DNA of 64,000 nucleotides from assembly GCF_900115095.1 (NCBI RefSeq), contig NZ_FOVH01000001.1, forward strand, positions 310,001 through 374,000. Direction: 5' to 3'. The notes under the pieces were generated by a model. That model did no database searches. It saw only the letters and a list, made by a program, of their open reading frames with translations, and had not been told where the DNA came from. Positions 16,718 to 29,982 of this stretch are shown here, in pieces (the stretch's first letter is position 1; each line of letters starts with the position of its first letter). Both the position numbers and the translations under genes were made by a program. This DNA is from Actinomadura madurae (lineage in GTDB: Bacteria > Actinomycetota > Actinomycetes > Streptosporangiales > Streptosporangiaceae).

Positions 16718-16779
16718 GCGGAGCGTTCCTGCTCGGCGTTTCCTGCTCGGCGCGTTCCTGCTTGGCGGTTCCTACTTGG
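16718..16779. repeat. Tandem 14-15-bp imperfect repeats
   Basis: About four copies of a GCGTTCCTGCTCG-type unit (16723-16735, 16736-16749, 16750-16764, 16765-16779) lie head to tail. The repeats cover the stop codon of the 41-aa minus-strand ORF and run on beyond it. Units vary by one or two bases. Confidence 0.65.
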
Positions 16780-16897
16780 CGGCGACCGCGGTCTCCTTGT
16801 GCCGCCGCGGATCGTTCAGCGCGCGGTCGATGACGGTCTGGCTGATGATCTGGCGCTTGCGCCGGAGCGCGGCGGCCTTGCGTGCCGTAGGTGTCAT
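16772..16897 (-). CDS. Small basic hypothetical protein, 41 aa
   Basis: A short ORF encoding an alanine- and arginine-rich, probably helical peptide (TARKAAALRRKRQIISQTVI, then DRALNDPRRHKETAVAAK). Third codon positions are almost all G or C, as in real genes of this genome, which supports coding. An 8-bp hairpin (GCGGTGGC/GCCACCGC, 16913-16920 with 16933-16940) lies 15 nt upstream of the ATG in the leader. No clear ribosome site is visible. Its stop codon TAG sits in the first unit of the tandem repeat: one T-to-C change would extend the protein through the repeats. I do not recognise a family. Confidence 0.5.
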   Translation of the reverse strand: MTPTARKAAALRRKRQIISQTVIDRALNDPRRHKETAVAAK

Positions 16898-17128
16898 GGC
16901 GAACCCCGTTCCGCGGTGGCGCTTTCCCCACGGCCACCGCAAACCCCGTGATGGCCTCATGCTTTCAAACGCGAGGGGTGGAGGGGATCCGCCCAAGGAA
17001 TGAAATCGAGGTCAGACCAACAGCGGAGACGGCGCCGGTGCCGCTCCGCCCCGGCACTGCGATCATGGGGAACGCACGTGCGCGACCTGCCGTTGGGGGA
17101 ACCGTGAGCGACGAACCGAGGAGGCGCC

Positions 17129-19459
17129 GTGGCGCTGCGTGACCGGCTGCGGCGGCTCGTCCAGAAGCCGGGCAGCGTCGACCTCGGGCCCTTCCGCGCG
17201 CTGGCCGAGGAGGCCGGTGCGCGCGAGCCCCGCGTCCGGGAGCTGTCCGACGCCGAGCTGACCGCCGCGGCGTCCGCCCTGCGCGAGAAGGAGGACCTGG
17301 CGGAGCTGTGCGCGCTCGGCCGCGAGGCGGCCCGCCGGGCGCTGGGGGAGCGGCCCTACGACGTCCAGCTCATCGGGACGCTCGCGCTGCTGTCCGGGCA
17401 TGTCGCGGAGATGGCGACCGGGGAGGGCAAGACCCTGGCCGGGGCGCTGGCGGCCGCCGGGTACGCGCTGCGCGGCCGGCAGGTGCACGTGATGTCGGTC
17501 AACGACTACCTGGCGCGGCGCGACGCCGAGTGGATGGAGCCGCTGTACTCCCTGCTCGGGGTCACCGCCGGCTGGGTCGGCCAGTCGTCCACGCCCGGGG
17601 AGCGGCGCGCCGCGTACCGGGCGGACGTGACGTACGCGCCGGTCAGCGAGGTCGGCTTCGACCTCCTCCGGGACCGGCTCGTCACCGACCCGGACGACCT
17701 CGTCCTGCCCGAGCCGTCCGTCGCGCTGATCGACGAGGCCGACTCGGTCCTGGTGGACGAGGCCATGGTGCCCCTCGTCCTCGCGGGCGCCGCCGACCTC
17801 GACGCCGCCGACCCGCAGTACGCCGACCTCGTCCGCCGGCTGCGGCCCGGCCTGCACTACACCACCGACGACGAGGCCCGGAACGTCCAGCTGACCCCGG
17901 CCGGGGCCCGCGAGGTGGAGCGCGTCCTAGGCGTCGACCTGTACGCGCCGGACCAGCTCGGCACGCTCACCGCGGTCAACGTGGCCCTGCACGCCGAGGT
18001 CCTCCTGCTCCGGGACGTGGACTACATCGTCCGGGACGGCGCGGTGAAGCTGGTCAGCGAGTCGCGGGGCCGGGTCGCCCTGCTGCAGCGCTGGCCGGAC
18101 GGCCTGCAGGCGGCGGTCGAGGCGAAGGAGGCCCTGGAGGCGTCGCCGAGCGGGGAGATCCTCGACTCGATCACCGTCCAGGAGCTGATCGGGCGCTATC
18201 CCGTCCGGTGCGGGATGACGGGCACGGCGATGGCCGTCGCCGGGCAGCTCACCGAGTTCTACGCGCTGCAGATCGCGGTCGTCCCGCCGAACCGGCCGTG
18301 CGTCCGCGCCGACGAGCCGGACCGCCTCTACGCGACCGCCGCCGACAAGGAGGTCGCGATCGTGGAGGAGATCGCCGCCGCGCACGCCGCCGGCCGCCCG
18401 GTGCTGATCGGCACGGGCGACGTCGCCGAGTCCGAGCGGCTCGCCCGCCGGCTCGCCCGCGCCGGGCTGGACCGGGTCGTGCTCAATGCCAAGAACGACG
18501 CCGAGGAGGCCGCGATCATCGCCGAGGCGGGGGCGTACGGCGCGATCACCGTCTCCACCCAGATGGCCGGGCGGGGGACCGACATCCGGCTCGGCGGCAG
18601 CCCGTCCGCGGAGCCGGGCAAGGCCCCGGCCGAGGCCGGCGGATCCGACCACGACCGCGTGGCCGAGGCGGGCGGCCTGCTGGTCATCGGGACCGGCCGC
18701 TACCACAGCAGCCGCCTGGACGACCAGCTCAGGGGGCGTGCGGGGCGGCAGGGCGACCCCGGCGGCTCGGTGTTCTTCACCAGCCTCCAGGACGACCTGG
18801 TCACCCGCTACGCGCCCGACGAGAAGCCGGACGACCCCGCCGACGACCAGGGCCGCGTCACCGGCAAGGGCGCGCACTGGCTCGTCGGCCACGCCCAGCG
18901 CGTCGCGGAGGGCGTCGACCTCGAACTGCACCGCAACACCTGGCGGTACAACCACCTGATCGGGTTGCAGCGGCGGGAGCTGCTGGCCGAGCGGGACGGC
19001 GTCCTGCGCGGTGACGCCGCCGACCGCGCGATGGCCGCGGCGGCGCCCGCGAAGCACGCCGAGCTCGCCGGGACCGCGGGCGCGGACGCGGTGGCCGCCG
19101 CCGCGCGCCAGGTCGTCCTGTACCAGCTCGACCGCTGCTGGGCCGAGCACCTCGCCTACCTCGCCGACCTGCGCGAGGGCATCCACCTGCGGTCGCTCGG
19201 CCGCGGCCTGGACCCGCTGGTCGAGTTCAACCGGGAGGCGGTGCCGGCGGGCAAGCGGCTGCTCGCCGACGCGCGGAAGCGGTCGGTGGCCGCGTTCGAG
19301 GCCCTCACCGCGTCCGGGGACGGGATCGACCTCGACTCGGCGGGCCTGAAGCGCCCCTCGGCGACCTGGACGTACCTCGTCCACGACAACCCGTTCGGGT
19401 CCCTGGACGAGCGGGCGCTGCGCGGCATGATCAACATGTTCGGGCGCCGGCGGCGCTGA
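17129..19459 (+). CDS. secA2: Accessory protein translocase ATPase SecA2
   Basis: SecA2 is the second SecA of actinobacteria and powers export of a subset of proteins through SecYEG. The protein is 776 aa, shorter than housekeeping SecA (over 900 aa), and lacks the C-terminal zinc tail. Walker A is at residues 98-102 (MATGEGKTLAG), the DEAD box at 202-205 (LIDEADSVLVDEA), and the helicase motif TQMAGRGTDIRLGG and the GRAGRQGDPG arginine-finger motif are present. GTG 17129 is chosen for its AGGAGG at 17119-17124. The last 29 bp overlap the convergent TetR gene. Confidence 0.93.
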   Translation: MALRDRLRRLVQKPGSVDLGPFRALAEEAGAREPRVRELSDAELTAAASALREKEDLAELCALGREAARRALGERPYDVQLIGTLALLSGHVAEMATGEGKTLAGALAAAGYALRGRQVHVMSVNDYLARRDAEWMEPLYSLLGVTAGWVGQSSTPGERRAAYRADVTYAPVSEVGFDLLRDRLVTDPDDLVLPEPSVALIDEADSVLVDEAMVPLVLAGAADLDAADPQYADLVRRLRPGLHYTTDDEARNVQLTPAGAREVERVLGVDLYAPDQLGTLTAVNVALHAEVLLLRDVDYIVRDGAVKLVSESRGRVALLQRWPDGLQAAVEAKEALEASPSGEILDSITVQELIGRYPVRCGMTGTAMAVAGQLTEFYALQIAVVPPNRPCVRADEPDRLYATAADKEVAIVEEIAAAHAAGRPVLIGTGDVAESERLARRLARAGLDRVVLNAKNDAEEAAIIAEAGAYGAITVSTQMAGRGTDIRLGGSPSAEPGKAPAEAGGSDHDRVAEAGGLLVIGTGRYHSSRLDDQLRGRAGRQGDPGGSVFFTSLQDDLVTRYAPDEKPDDPADDQGRVTGKGAHWLVGHAQRVAEGVDLELHRNTWRYNHLIGLQRRELLAERDGVLRGDAADRAMAAAAPAKHAELAGTAGADAVAAAARQVVLYQLDRCWAEHLAYLADLREGIHLRSLGRGLDPLVEFNREAVPAGKRLLADARKRSVAAFEALTASGDGIDLDSAGLKRPSATWTYLVHDNPFGSLDERALRGMINMFGRRRR

Positions 19460-20012
19460 GCGTCGCGGGGAGGATCGCGGCGGCCGCGGCGCGGGCCTTC
19501 CCGGTGGCGTCGTGGACGCCGCCCACGCTGAACGCGACGATCGCCCCCTCGTGCAGGATGAGGAGCTGGTCGGCCAGCGCGCCGTCGCCGACCTGCTCCG
19601 CGTAGAGAGCCCGCACCCACGCCTTCTGCTCGGCGGCGAGCCGGTGGACCGGGTGGGACGGCTCGGGGAGTTCGGCGCAGGCGTTCACCATCGAGCAGCC
19701 GCGCCGGCACTTCGTCGTCAGCCACTCTCCGAGCGCGTCGAACGTGGCGAGGACGCGCTCGCGCGGATCGGCGATCTCGGAGAGACGGCCCTCTATGAAG
19801 GCGTGCCAGCGCTCGTCGCGCGCGCGCAGGTAGGCGAGGATCAGCGCGTCCTTGGACCCGAACCGGTCGTAGACGGTCTTCTTGGTGACCCCCGCCTCGG
19901 CGGCGATCAGCTCCATGCCGACCGAGCCGATCCCGCGCTCGTAGAACAGCTCGCTCGCCACCTGGAGGACCCGCCGGGCGGCGGGAGTGAGCGGCCTTTC
20001 CCGGACGGCCAT
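19431..20012 (-). CDS. TetR-family transcriptional regulator
   Basis: A 193-aa TetR regulator. The N-terminal helix-turn-helix (residues about 10-55) reads GSVGMELIAAEAGVTKKTVY followed by DRFGSKDALI, the canonical TetR arrangement. The C-terminal half is an all-helical ligand domain with two nearby cysteines (CRRGCSMVNACAEL) that could be redox-sensitive. ATG 20012 has GGGGAAGGAG upstream. The frame extends further but loses homology. It is divergent from an EamA transporter, with a perfect 17-bp inverted repeat between them, so it probably represses that transporter and itself. The 3' end overlaps secA2 by 29 bp. Confidence 0.9.
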   Translation of the reverse strand: MAVRERPLTPAARRVLQVASELFYERGIGSVGMELIAAEAGVTKKTVYDRFGSKDALILAYLRARDERWHAFIEGRLSEIADPRERVLATFDALGEWLTTKCRRGCSMVNACAELPEPSHPVHRLAAEQKAWVRALYAEQVGDGALADQLLILHEGAIVAFSVGGVHDATGKARAAAAAILPATLSAAGARTC

Positions 20013-20042
20013 CGCGGCTCCTTCCCCAGAGGTACACCGCAA

Positions 20043-20089
20043 GTATACATACCGGTATATGTACTCTGTAGCTATACCGGTATGTATAC
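20043..20089. promoter_or_regulatory. Operator for the TetR/EamA divergent pair
   Basis: GTATACATACCGGTATA at 20043-20059 is repeated exactly as its reverse complement at 20073-20089, with 13 bp between. Each arm contains the self-palindrome ATACCGGTAT (20049-20058 and 20074-20083), giving two operator centres 25 bp apart. The site lies between divergent starts at 20012 and 20101. It is the clearest regulator site in the window. Confidence 0.85.
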
Positions 20090-20963
20090 CTAGGAGGACC
20101 GTGCACCCGCGCCGAACGGACGCCCTGCTGGGGGCCGCCTTCGTCATCACCTGGAGCTCCGGTTTCGTCGGCGCGGAGCTCGGCACCCGGGCCGCGCCGG
20201 CGACCGCCCTGCTCGCCTGGCGGTTCATCATCGGCGTCGCCGTCCTCGGCGCCTGGGTGGCCTGGCGGCGGCGCCGCGTCCCGTCCCGGGACCTCCTGCT
20301 GCACGTCCTGATCGGGGCGCTCGGCCAGGTCGGCTACCTCGCCGGCGTCTTCTTCGCCGCCGAGTACGGCGTCGTCGAGGGCATCAACAGCCTGATCACC
20401 GCCCTGCAGCCGCTCGTCGCGGTCACGCTCGCCGTGCCGCTGCTCGGCGAATCGATCAGCCGCCGGCAGTTCGCCGGGTTCGTCGCGGGGCTCGGCGGGG
20501 TCCTGCTCGTCGTCGGCGGCGACCTGGACGGGGGAGCGCCCGCCTGGGCGTACGCGCTGCCGTTCGCCGCGATGCTCTCCCTCGTCGGCGCGACCCTCCT
20601 GGAGCGGCGGGCCCGGCCCTCGGCGGAACTGCCCGAGGCCCTCGCCGTCCAGGCGGGCATCAGCGCCGTGGTCTTCTCGGGCGTCGCGGGACTGGACGGC
20701 TCCCTCCTGCCGCCGGCCGACCCCGTGTTCTGGGCGGCCATCGCCATCCTGGTCGCGCTGGCGATGCTCGGCGGCTACGGGCTCTACTGGATCAACGTCC
20801 AGCGGACGGGCGTGGCCAGGGTGTCCGCCCTGCTCTACCTCACCCCGCCCACGACGATGCTGTGGGGATGGCTGATGTTCGGCAGCACGCTCACACCGCC
20901 GTCGCTGCTGGGCGTGGCGGTGTGCGCCGTGGCCGTGACGGTCGCGCTCCGCGCCCCGGGCGG

Positions 20964-25694
<4,731 letters not shown>

Positions 25695-25810
25695 GGCGCC
25701 ATAGTGCCTCGCGGGTCCGACAGAATGCGGCGGCGTGGCGCGCGTCACATTGTAAGCAAGCACTTGTCCGGGGCATGGTCTACGGGACGACCCTCCGCCG
25801 AGGAGCCCCG

Positions 25811-27088
25811 ATGCCCTACCTCCTGCTCTCCCTCGGGATCCTGTTCGCCCTGGTGGCCGCCAACGCCCACGCCCCCCGGCACGGCGCGGTCCTGGTCGCG
25901 CCGAGCTTCTTCTGCGGCTGGCTGACGATCGAGATGGCGCCGCACGTGCTCGTCACCTGGGCGGCGGCCATCGCGCTCGCGGTCGCGTTCGGTGGACTGG
26001 ACGGCTGGGCGGGCTGGACGGGGCTCGTCCTCGCGGTCCTCGCCATGGCGGGCGTCGCCGCGACCCTCGCCGCGTCGCGCCGCACCGTCGTCACACTGCG
26101 GGACAGCGGCGCGCCCCTCGAACTGGACCCCGAAGGCGGGCCCCGCTACCCGATCTCGCACCTGATCGTCCCTCAGCTGGTCCTGATCCCGCGCAGGGGC
26201 GTGCGGGTCGAACGCAACGTCGTGTACCAGGAGGACGGCCGGCTGCGCCTGAAGCTGGACGTCTTCCGTCCTGCCGGAGAACGGGACGGCGACGAGCCGC
26301 GTCCCGGGCTCATGCAGATCCACGGCGGCGCCTGGGTGATCGGGGACAAGCGCGAGCAGGGGCTGCCGTTGCTCAACCACATGGCGCTCCAAGGATGGGT
26401 CGGCTTCAACGTCAACTACCGGCTCAGCCCGCGCGCCACGTGGCCAGAGCATCTGATCGACCTCAAACACTTCGTCGCCTGGTACAAGGAGCACGCCGAG
26501 GAGCACGGCGCCGACCCCGATTTCCTCTGCGTGACCGGTGGCTCGGCTGGCGGTCACCTCGCGGCGATGGTGGCGCTGAGCGCCAACGTGCCCGAGTTCC
26601 AGCCGGGATTCGAAGACGCCGACACCAGCGTCCAGGGAGCCGTCCCCTTCTACGGCGTGTACAACTTCGTCGAGGCCGGGCCCTGGCCTCGTCCCATGGG
26701 CGCCACCCACCTGATGGAGCGGATGGTCGTCAAGAAGCCGTTCGCGGAGAACCAGGAGGCGTACGCCAAGGCGTCACCTGTGACGTACATCCGCGAGGAC
26801 GCGCCGCCCTTCTTCGTCATCCACGGAAGCCGCGACTCCCTCATCCCCGTGGCAGAGGCACGCCGGTTCGTGGAGCGGCTACGGGACGTCTCAGCGGCTC
26901 CCGTCATCTACGCCGAGATGAAGGGCGCCCAGCACGCGTTCGACGTCTTCCCGTCCTACCGCACGGCCCGCGTCATCGAAGGGGTCGAGCGTTACCTGAC
27001 GGGCCTTCACCGCCAGTACCGCCAGGGGAGCGGGCCCGCAGTCCCGGGCGAGGTCGCGCAGTCCTTGGAGGAACCGTCCGTCGGATAG
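25811..27088 (+). CDS. Membrane-anchored alpha/beta hydrolase (HSL-type esterase)
   Basis: A 425-aa protein with three hydrophobic segments in residues 1-85, then a catalytic alpha/beta hydrolase domain of the hormone-sensitive-lipase group. The oxyanion motif HGGAW is at 171-175, the nucleophile serine 245 in GGSAGG, the acid in HGSRDSLIP, and the histidine in GAQHAFD near the end. It resembles mycobacterial membrane-associated carboxylesterases (Lip family) acting on short-to-medium acyl esters. ATG 25811 has GAGGAG upstream. DUF3046 follows 9 bp downstream on the same strand. Confidence 0.88.
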   Translation: MPYLLLSLGILFALVAANAHAPRHGAVLVAPSFFCGWLTIEMAPHVLVTWAAAIALAVAFGGLDGWAGWTGLVLAVLAMAGVAATLAASRRTVVTLRDSGAPLELDPEGGPRYPISHLIVPQLVLIPRRGVRVERNVVYQEDGRLRLKLDVFRPAGERDGDEPRPGLMQIHGGAWVIGDKREQGLPLLNHMALQGWVGFNVNYRLSPRATWPEHLIDLKHFVAWYKEHAEEHGADPDFLCVTGGSAGGHLAAMVALSANVPEFQPGFEDADTSVQGAVPFYGVYNFVEAGPWPRPMGATHLMERMVVKKPFAENQEAYAKASPVTYIREDAPPFFVIHGSRDSLIPVAEARRFVERLRDVSAAPVIYAEMKGAQHAFDVFPSYRTARVIEGVERYLTGLHRQYRQGSGPAVPGEVAQSLEEPSVG

Positions 27089-27097
27089 CGTGGGCGT

Positions 27098-27292
27098 GTG
27101 CGGCTCACAGTTTTCTGGGATCGGATGAACCAGCAGTTCGGCGAGCACTACGCCGAGAGCGTGGCCAAGGACTACGTCATGGCCGAGTTGGGCGGCCGCA
27201 CCATCGAGCAGGCCCTCGCCGACGGCGAGCCCGCCAAGAAGGTCTGGCAAGCCGTCGTCGCCACCTTCGACGTCCCCTCGAAGCTCCAGTAG
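27098..27292 (+). CDS. DUF3046 family protein
   Basis: A 64-aa protein matching DUF3046, an actinobacterial family of unknown function usually found just upstream of recA. The family landmarks are present: an N-terminal MRLTVFWDRMNQQFGEHYAE, the central AELGGRTIEQALADGEPAKK and the following VW. It starts at GTG 27098. Here three minus-strand genes (27302-29822) separate it from recA. Confidence 0.85.
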   Translation: MRLTVFWDRMNQQFGEHYAESVAKDYVMAELGGRTIEQALADGEPAKKVWQAVVATFDVPSKLQ

Positions 27293-27301
27293 CCGGTTCC
27301 G

Positions 27302-28459
27302 CTACAGCGGGATGCGATGCGGAACGAACGATGACGTGTCATCGGTGATGAGCCCGGCCGTCTCCCTGATACCGATCCCTGCCGACCCGTCCGCGACCAC
27401 CCACGCTCCCAGTACCGGGCGCTGCCCGTCGAAGTCGGGCAGCGCGCAGAACTCCTGGAAGACGAAGCCCTCGGCCCCGTAGTCGCCCTGGGTTCGCTGC
27501 TCACTGCCGTCCGGGGTGACGATGCGCATGCTCGCGCCCTCACGTCCGAGCAGCGGCTTCTGGACGTAGGAGGTCAGGTTCGACGGCGTGTTCAGGTACG
27601 TGGGCAGCAGATTCGGGTGGTCCGGGAACAGCTCCCAGAGCAGGACGAGGAGCGCCTTGTTCGACAGCACCATCTTCCAGATCGGCTCGATCCACGACGT
27701 GGACGTGCCCGGGATGTTGCGCCCGAACGGCTCCGCGACGATCCACTCCCAGGGGTAGAGCTTGCACAGCGTCCGGATATCACGCTCGTCCAGATCCACG
27801 AACCGTCCGTTCGCGGCGTCCCACCCGATGTCCTCCATGGCGATCGCCACGCCCGGCAGACCCGCCTCCTCGGCGGTCTCCTGCATGTAGGCGATCGTCA
27901 TGACCTCCTCGCCGGTCTCGTCACCGGTCGTCCAGGCGAAGTGGGCCGGTCCGCCGTCCACCGCGGGGACGATCTCCTTCCAGCGGGCCACGAGCCGCTC
28001 GTGAATGGAGTTCCACTGGTCGTCCCCCGGATGGGTGTCCTGCAGCCAGTACCACTGCACGACGGAGCTCTCCACCAGGGCCGTCGGCGTATCGGCGTTG
28101 TACTCCAGGAGCTTGGCCTGCCCTTGGCCGTCGTAGCGAAGGTCGAACCGCCCGTACAGGTGCGGGTCGCCGCGCCGCCATGACTCCTCGATCAGCGGCG
28201 CGACCCAGTCCGGGATGCCGAGAGCGTGGTAGCGGCCGGTGGACACGACGTGCTCCACCACGTCCAGGCACATCCGGTGCAGTTCGTTGACGACGCCCTC
28301 AAGGGCCAGGACCTCGTCCATCTCGAAGACGTAGTGCACGGACTCGTCCCAGTACGGGCGCGTCAGATGCTCGGGGTGCGCGGTGCGGTGGAAGGCCAGG
28401 CCGTGCGCCTCGACCTTCTCCGCCCAGCCGTCGCGCGGCGTCGAACGGACTCTGCGCAC
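27302..28459 (-). CDS. Glutathionylspermidine synthase-like amide ligase (YgiC family)
   Basis: A 385-aa ATP-grasp-type ligase of the glutathionylspermidine synthase family, in the YgiC/YjfC branch that has only the synthetase domain. The family core is intact: DLRYDGQGQAKLLEYNADTP followed by TALVESSVVQWYW, and later KMVLSNKALLVLLWELFPDH. True glutathionylspermidine synthase joins spermidine to the C-terminal glycine carboxylate of glutathione. Actinomycetes make mycothiol instead, so the acceptor must differ. The GTG start is 3 bp after the stop of a glycine-tailed lipoprotein gene, as in the E. coli ygiB-ygiC pair. Substrates are unknown. Confidence 0.9.
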   Translation of the reverse strand: MRRVRSTPRDGWAEKVEAHGLAFHRTAHPEHLTRPYWDESVHYVFEMDEVLALEGVVNELHRMCLDVVEHVVSTGRYHALGIPDWVAPLIEESWRRGDPHLYGRFDLRYDGQGQAKLLEYNADTPTALVESSVVQWYWLQDTHPGDDQWNSIHERLVARWKEIVPAVDGGPAHFAWTTGDETGEEVMTIAYMQETAEEAGLPGVAIAMEDIGWDAANGRFVDLDERDIRTLCKLYPWEWIVAEPFGRNIPGTSTSWIEPIWKMVLSNKALLVLLWELFPDHPNLLPTYLNTPSNLTSYVQKPLLGREGASMRIVTPDGSEQRTQGDYGAEGFVFQEFCALPDFDGQRPVLGAWVVADGSAGIGIRETAGLITDDTSSFVPHRIPL

Positions 28460-28462
28460 CGG

Positions 28463-28834
28463 TCAGCCCCCGCCGCCCCGGCTGCCGCCGCCGCCGAACC
28501 CGCCCCGGCTCAGCGTCCGGCCGCCGCTGGACTTGATCTTCCCGTCGGGCCGGACCCGGCTGCCGCCCGACACGAAACCGGAGTTGCTCTTGCCGCCGTA
28601 ATACCAGAAGTACCGGCCGTACGCGGGCGAGGGATTGTCGATGTCGCCGGAGTCGCAGTAGCCGTCAGGGACGACCTTGTAGCCGCTCTTGCCCTTGGCC
28701 GGGGCGTTGCGGTCCACGCATCTCGCCGTGGTCGAACCGGAACCGCAGGCGACGAGGGTCAGCGAAAGGGCGCTCACCATCCCCACCTTCACGGCGCGGG
28801 AGCTGAGCCGCCGAGTGGGCTCCTGTGGGGGCAA
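28463..28834 (-). CDS. Glycine-tailed lipoprotein, DUF1190/YgiB-like
   Basis: A 123-aa lipoprotein: twin arginines (RRLSSR), a hydrophobic stretch (VSALSLTLVAC) and the lipobox cysteine at residue 30. The mature part has a SPAYGRYFWYYGG block and a long Gly/Ser tail ending SRGGFGGGGSRGGGG. The SPAYG-x-Y and RGGFG blocks resemble E. coli YgiB (DUF1190), whose gene also precedes a glutathionylspermidine-synthase-like gene. The start is a TTG at 28834 with GAAGGA upstream. An ATG at 28780 would remove the charged n-region. The gap to the ligase gene is only 3 bp. The similarity is by eye and weak outside these blocks. Confidence 0.7.
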   Translation of the reverse strand: MPPQEPTRRLSSRAVKVGMVSALSLTLVACGSGSTTARCVDRNAPAKGKSGYKVVPDGYCDSGDIDNPSPAYGRYFWYYGGKSNSGFVSGGSRVRPDGKIKSSGGRTLSRGGFGGGGSRGGGG

Positions 28835-28955
28835 GAGAACACGTCCTTCTCACGTGGCGGGCAACCGGACGGTCAGGGACCGTCGAGCATTAGACGGCGA
28901 AAATCCCGATCCGGTTCATCCCCCACAAAGGCATCATCCCGGCGCGGCGCCGGCG

Positions 28956-29822
28956 TCAGTCGGGGACGGGGAGATGCGCGTAGAGGTCCATCGCGTCCAC
29001 GGACGACGGCAGATCGCTCACCTGGCCGTCGCCGACCTCCACGACGCGCCAGACGCCGTCCGCGCGGCGCGCCAGGTCGGTGGTGATGAACCTGCACCCC
29101 AGGGCGCGGACGGCCGGAGCCACCGCGTCCAGATCGGGATCGAGGTCCACGCCGGGACTGTCCGGGTGCGGGCCCACCAGCGCGGGCTCACCGTCCACCC
29201 ACCACACGCGCGCCTCGCCCTCGTCGTACTCCTCGAACTCGCGCACGACGAGACCGCCCGCCAGGTAGTCGTCCCGCAGCGCGACCATCTTCGCCGCGAT
29301 GTCGTGCAGCCGCGAGAGGTTCTTCACGTCCGGGACGTAGCACGCCTCCTCCCACTCGTGCTTGCACGACTTCACGTAGTCCTTCACCACGGCGGGGCCG
29401 CTGCGCAGCGGCTTGACCAGCTCGCCCAGCTCGTTCAGGTCGCCGGGATCCTGGCCGGTTCCGAGCGGACGCCACACGCTGTGCGGCGTGAGCCCCGCGA
29501 ACGTGTCGTGCCATCCCGGCAGCTCGTGCGCGCGCCGGTAGTCGTCCGGGTGCGTCAGCAGGATCGTCCCGCGCTGTTTCAGGGCGGCGGCCATCGCGCC
29601 GTACTCCTCCGCCGACACCATCCAGCCGCGGTACCAGACGGGCCCCAGGTTGGCGGGCACCGCCTCGACGGCGTCGTCGGCGTCGCCGCGCCGCAGCGCG
29701 TCGTGGTCGACCAGGACGATCTCGCCGTAGTGGTCCCGCACGGCCGCGGCCTCGCGGGCGAAATGGGGGTCAACGCGCCGGGGATGGATCGGATCGACGC
29801 AGAAGAGGACGGTCAGCGTCAT
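28956..29822 (-). CDS. ATP-grasp domain protein (R2K/DUF4343-like)
   Basis: A 288-aa protein with ATP-grasp features of the R2K (DUF4343) type: VVKDYVKSCKHEWEEACYVP in the lysine-bearing strand, FEEYDEGEARVWWVDGEPAL, and a C-terminal metal-binding WRVVEVGDGQVSDLP. Such proteins form amide bonds with ATP, often on peptide termini. Partners are mostly unknown. ATG 29822 is chosen because the fold begins there (TLTVLFCVDPIHPRR). The frame extends to 30017 through the recA promoter and that part is ignored. It is the first gene of a minus-strand island with the lipoprotein (121-bp gap) and the YgiC-like ligase. Confidence 0.82.
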   Translation of the reverse strand: MTLTVLFCVDPIHPRRVDPHFAREAAAVRDHYGEIVLVDHDALRRGDADDAVEAVPANLGPVWYRGWMVSAEEYGAMAAALKQRGTILLTHPDDYRRAHELPGWHDTFAGLTPHSVWRPLGTGQDPGDLNELGELVKPLRSGPAVVKDYVKSCKHEWEEACYVPDVKNLSRLHDIAAKMVALRDDYLAGGLVVREFEEYDEGEARVWWVDGEPALVGPHPDSPGVDLDPDLDAVAPAVRALGCRFITTDLARRADGVWRVVEVGDGQVSDLPSSVDAMDLYAHLPVPD

Positions 29823-29914
29823 GATTGGAACCCTCCGTCGACGCCGCCAGCGTACGGGGTCCGGACCAGGAAGCGCACGGAGATTCCACCCCGAATCGGC
29901 GGACCGGACGATGA

Positions 29915-29936
29915 TCGAACGGATGTTCGGTAAGCT
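29915..29936 (+). promoter_or_regulatory. LexA SOS box and -10 element upstream of recA
   Basis: TCGAACGGATGTTCGG (29915-29930) contains GAAC-N4-GTTC, the Gram-positive/actinobacterial LexA operator. TAAGCT (29931-29936) follows directly and fits a -10 hexamer, so LexA binding would cover the promoter. It lies about 130 bp before recA and 93 bp before the divergent ATP-grasp gene. Confidence 0.8.
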
Positions 29937-29982
29937 GGTCGCGGCCGGCGGCCTTATCCACAATTCGCGCCGGACTCGAAAA

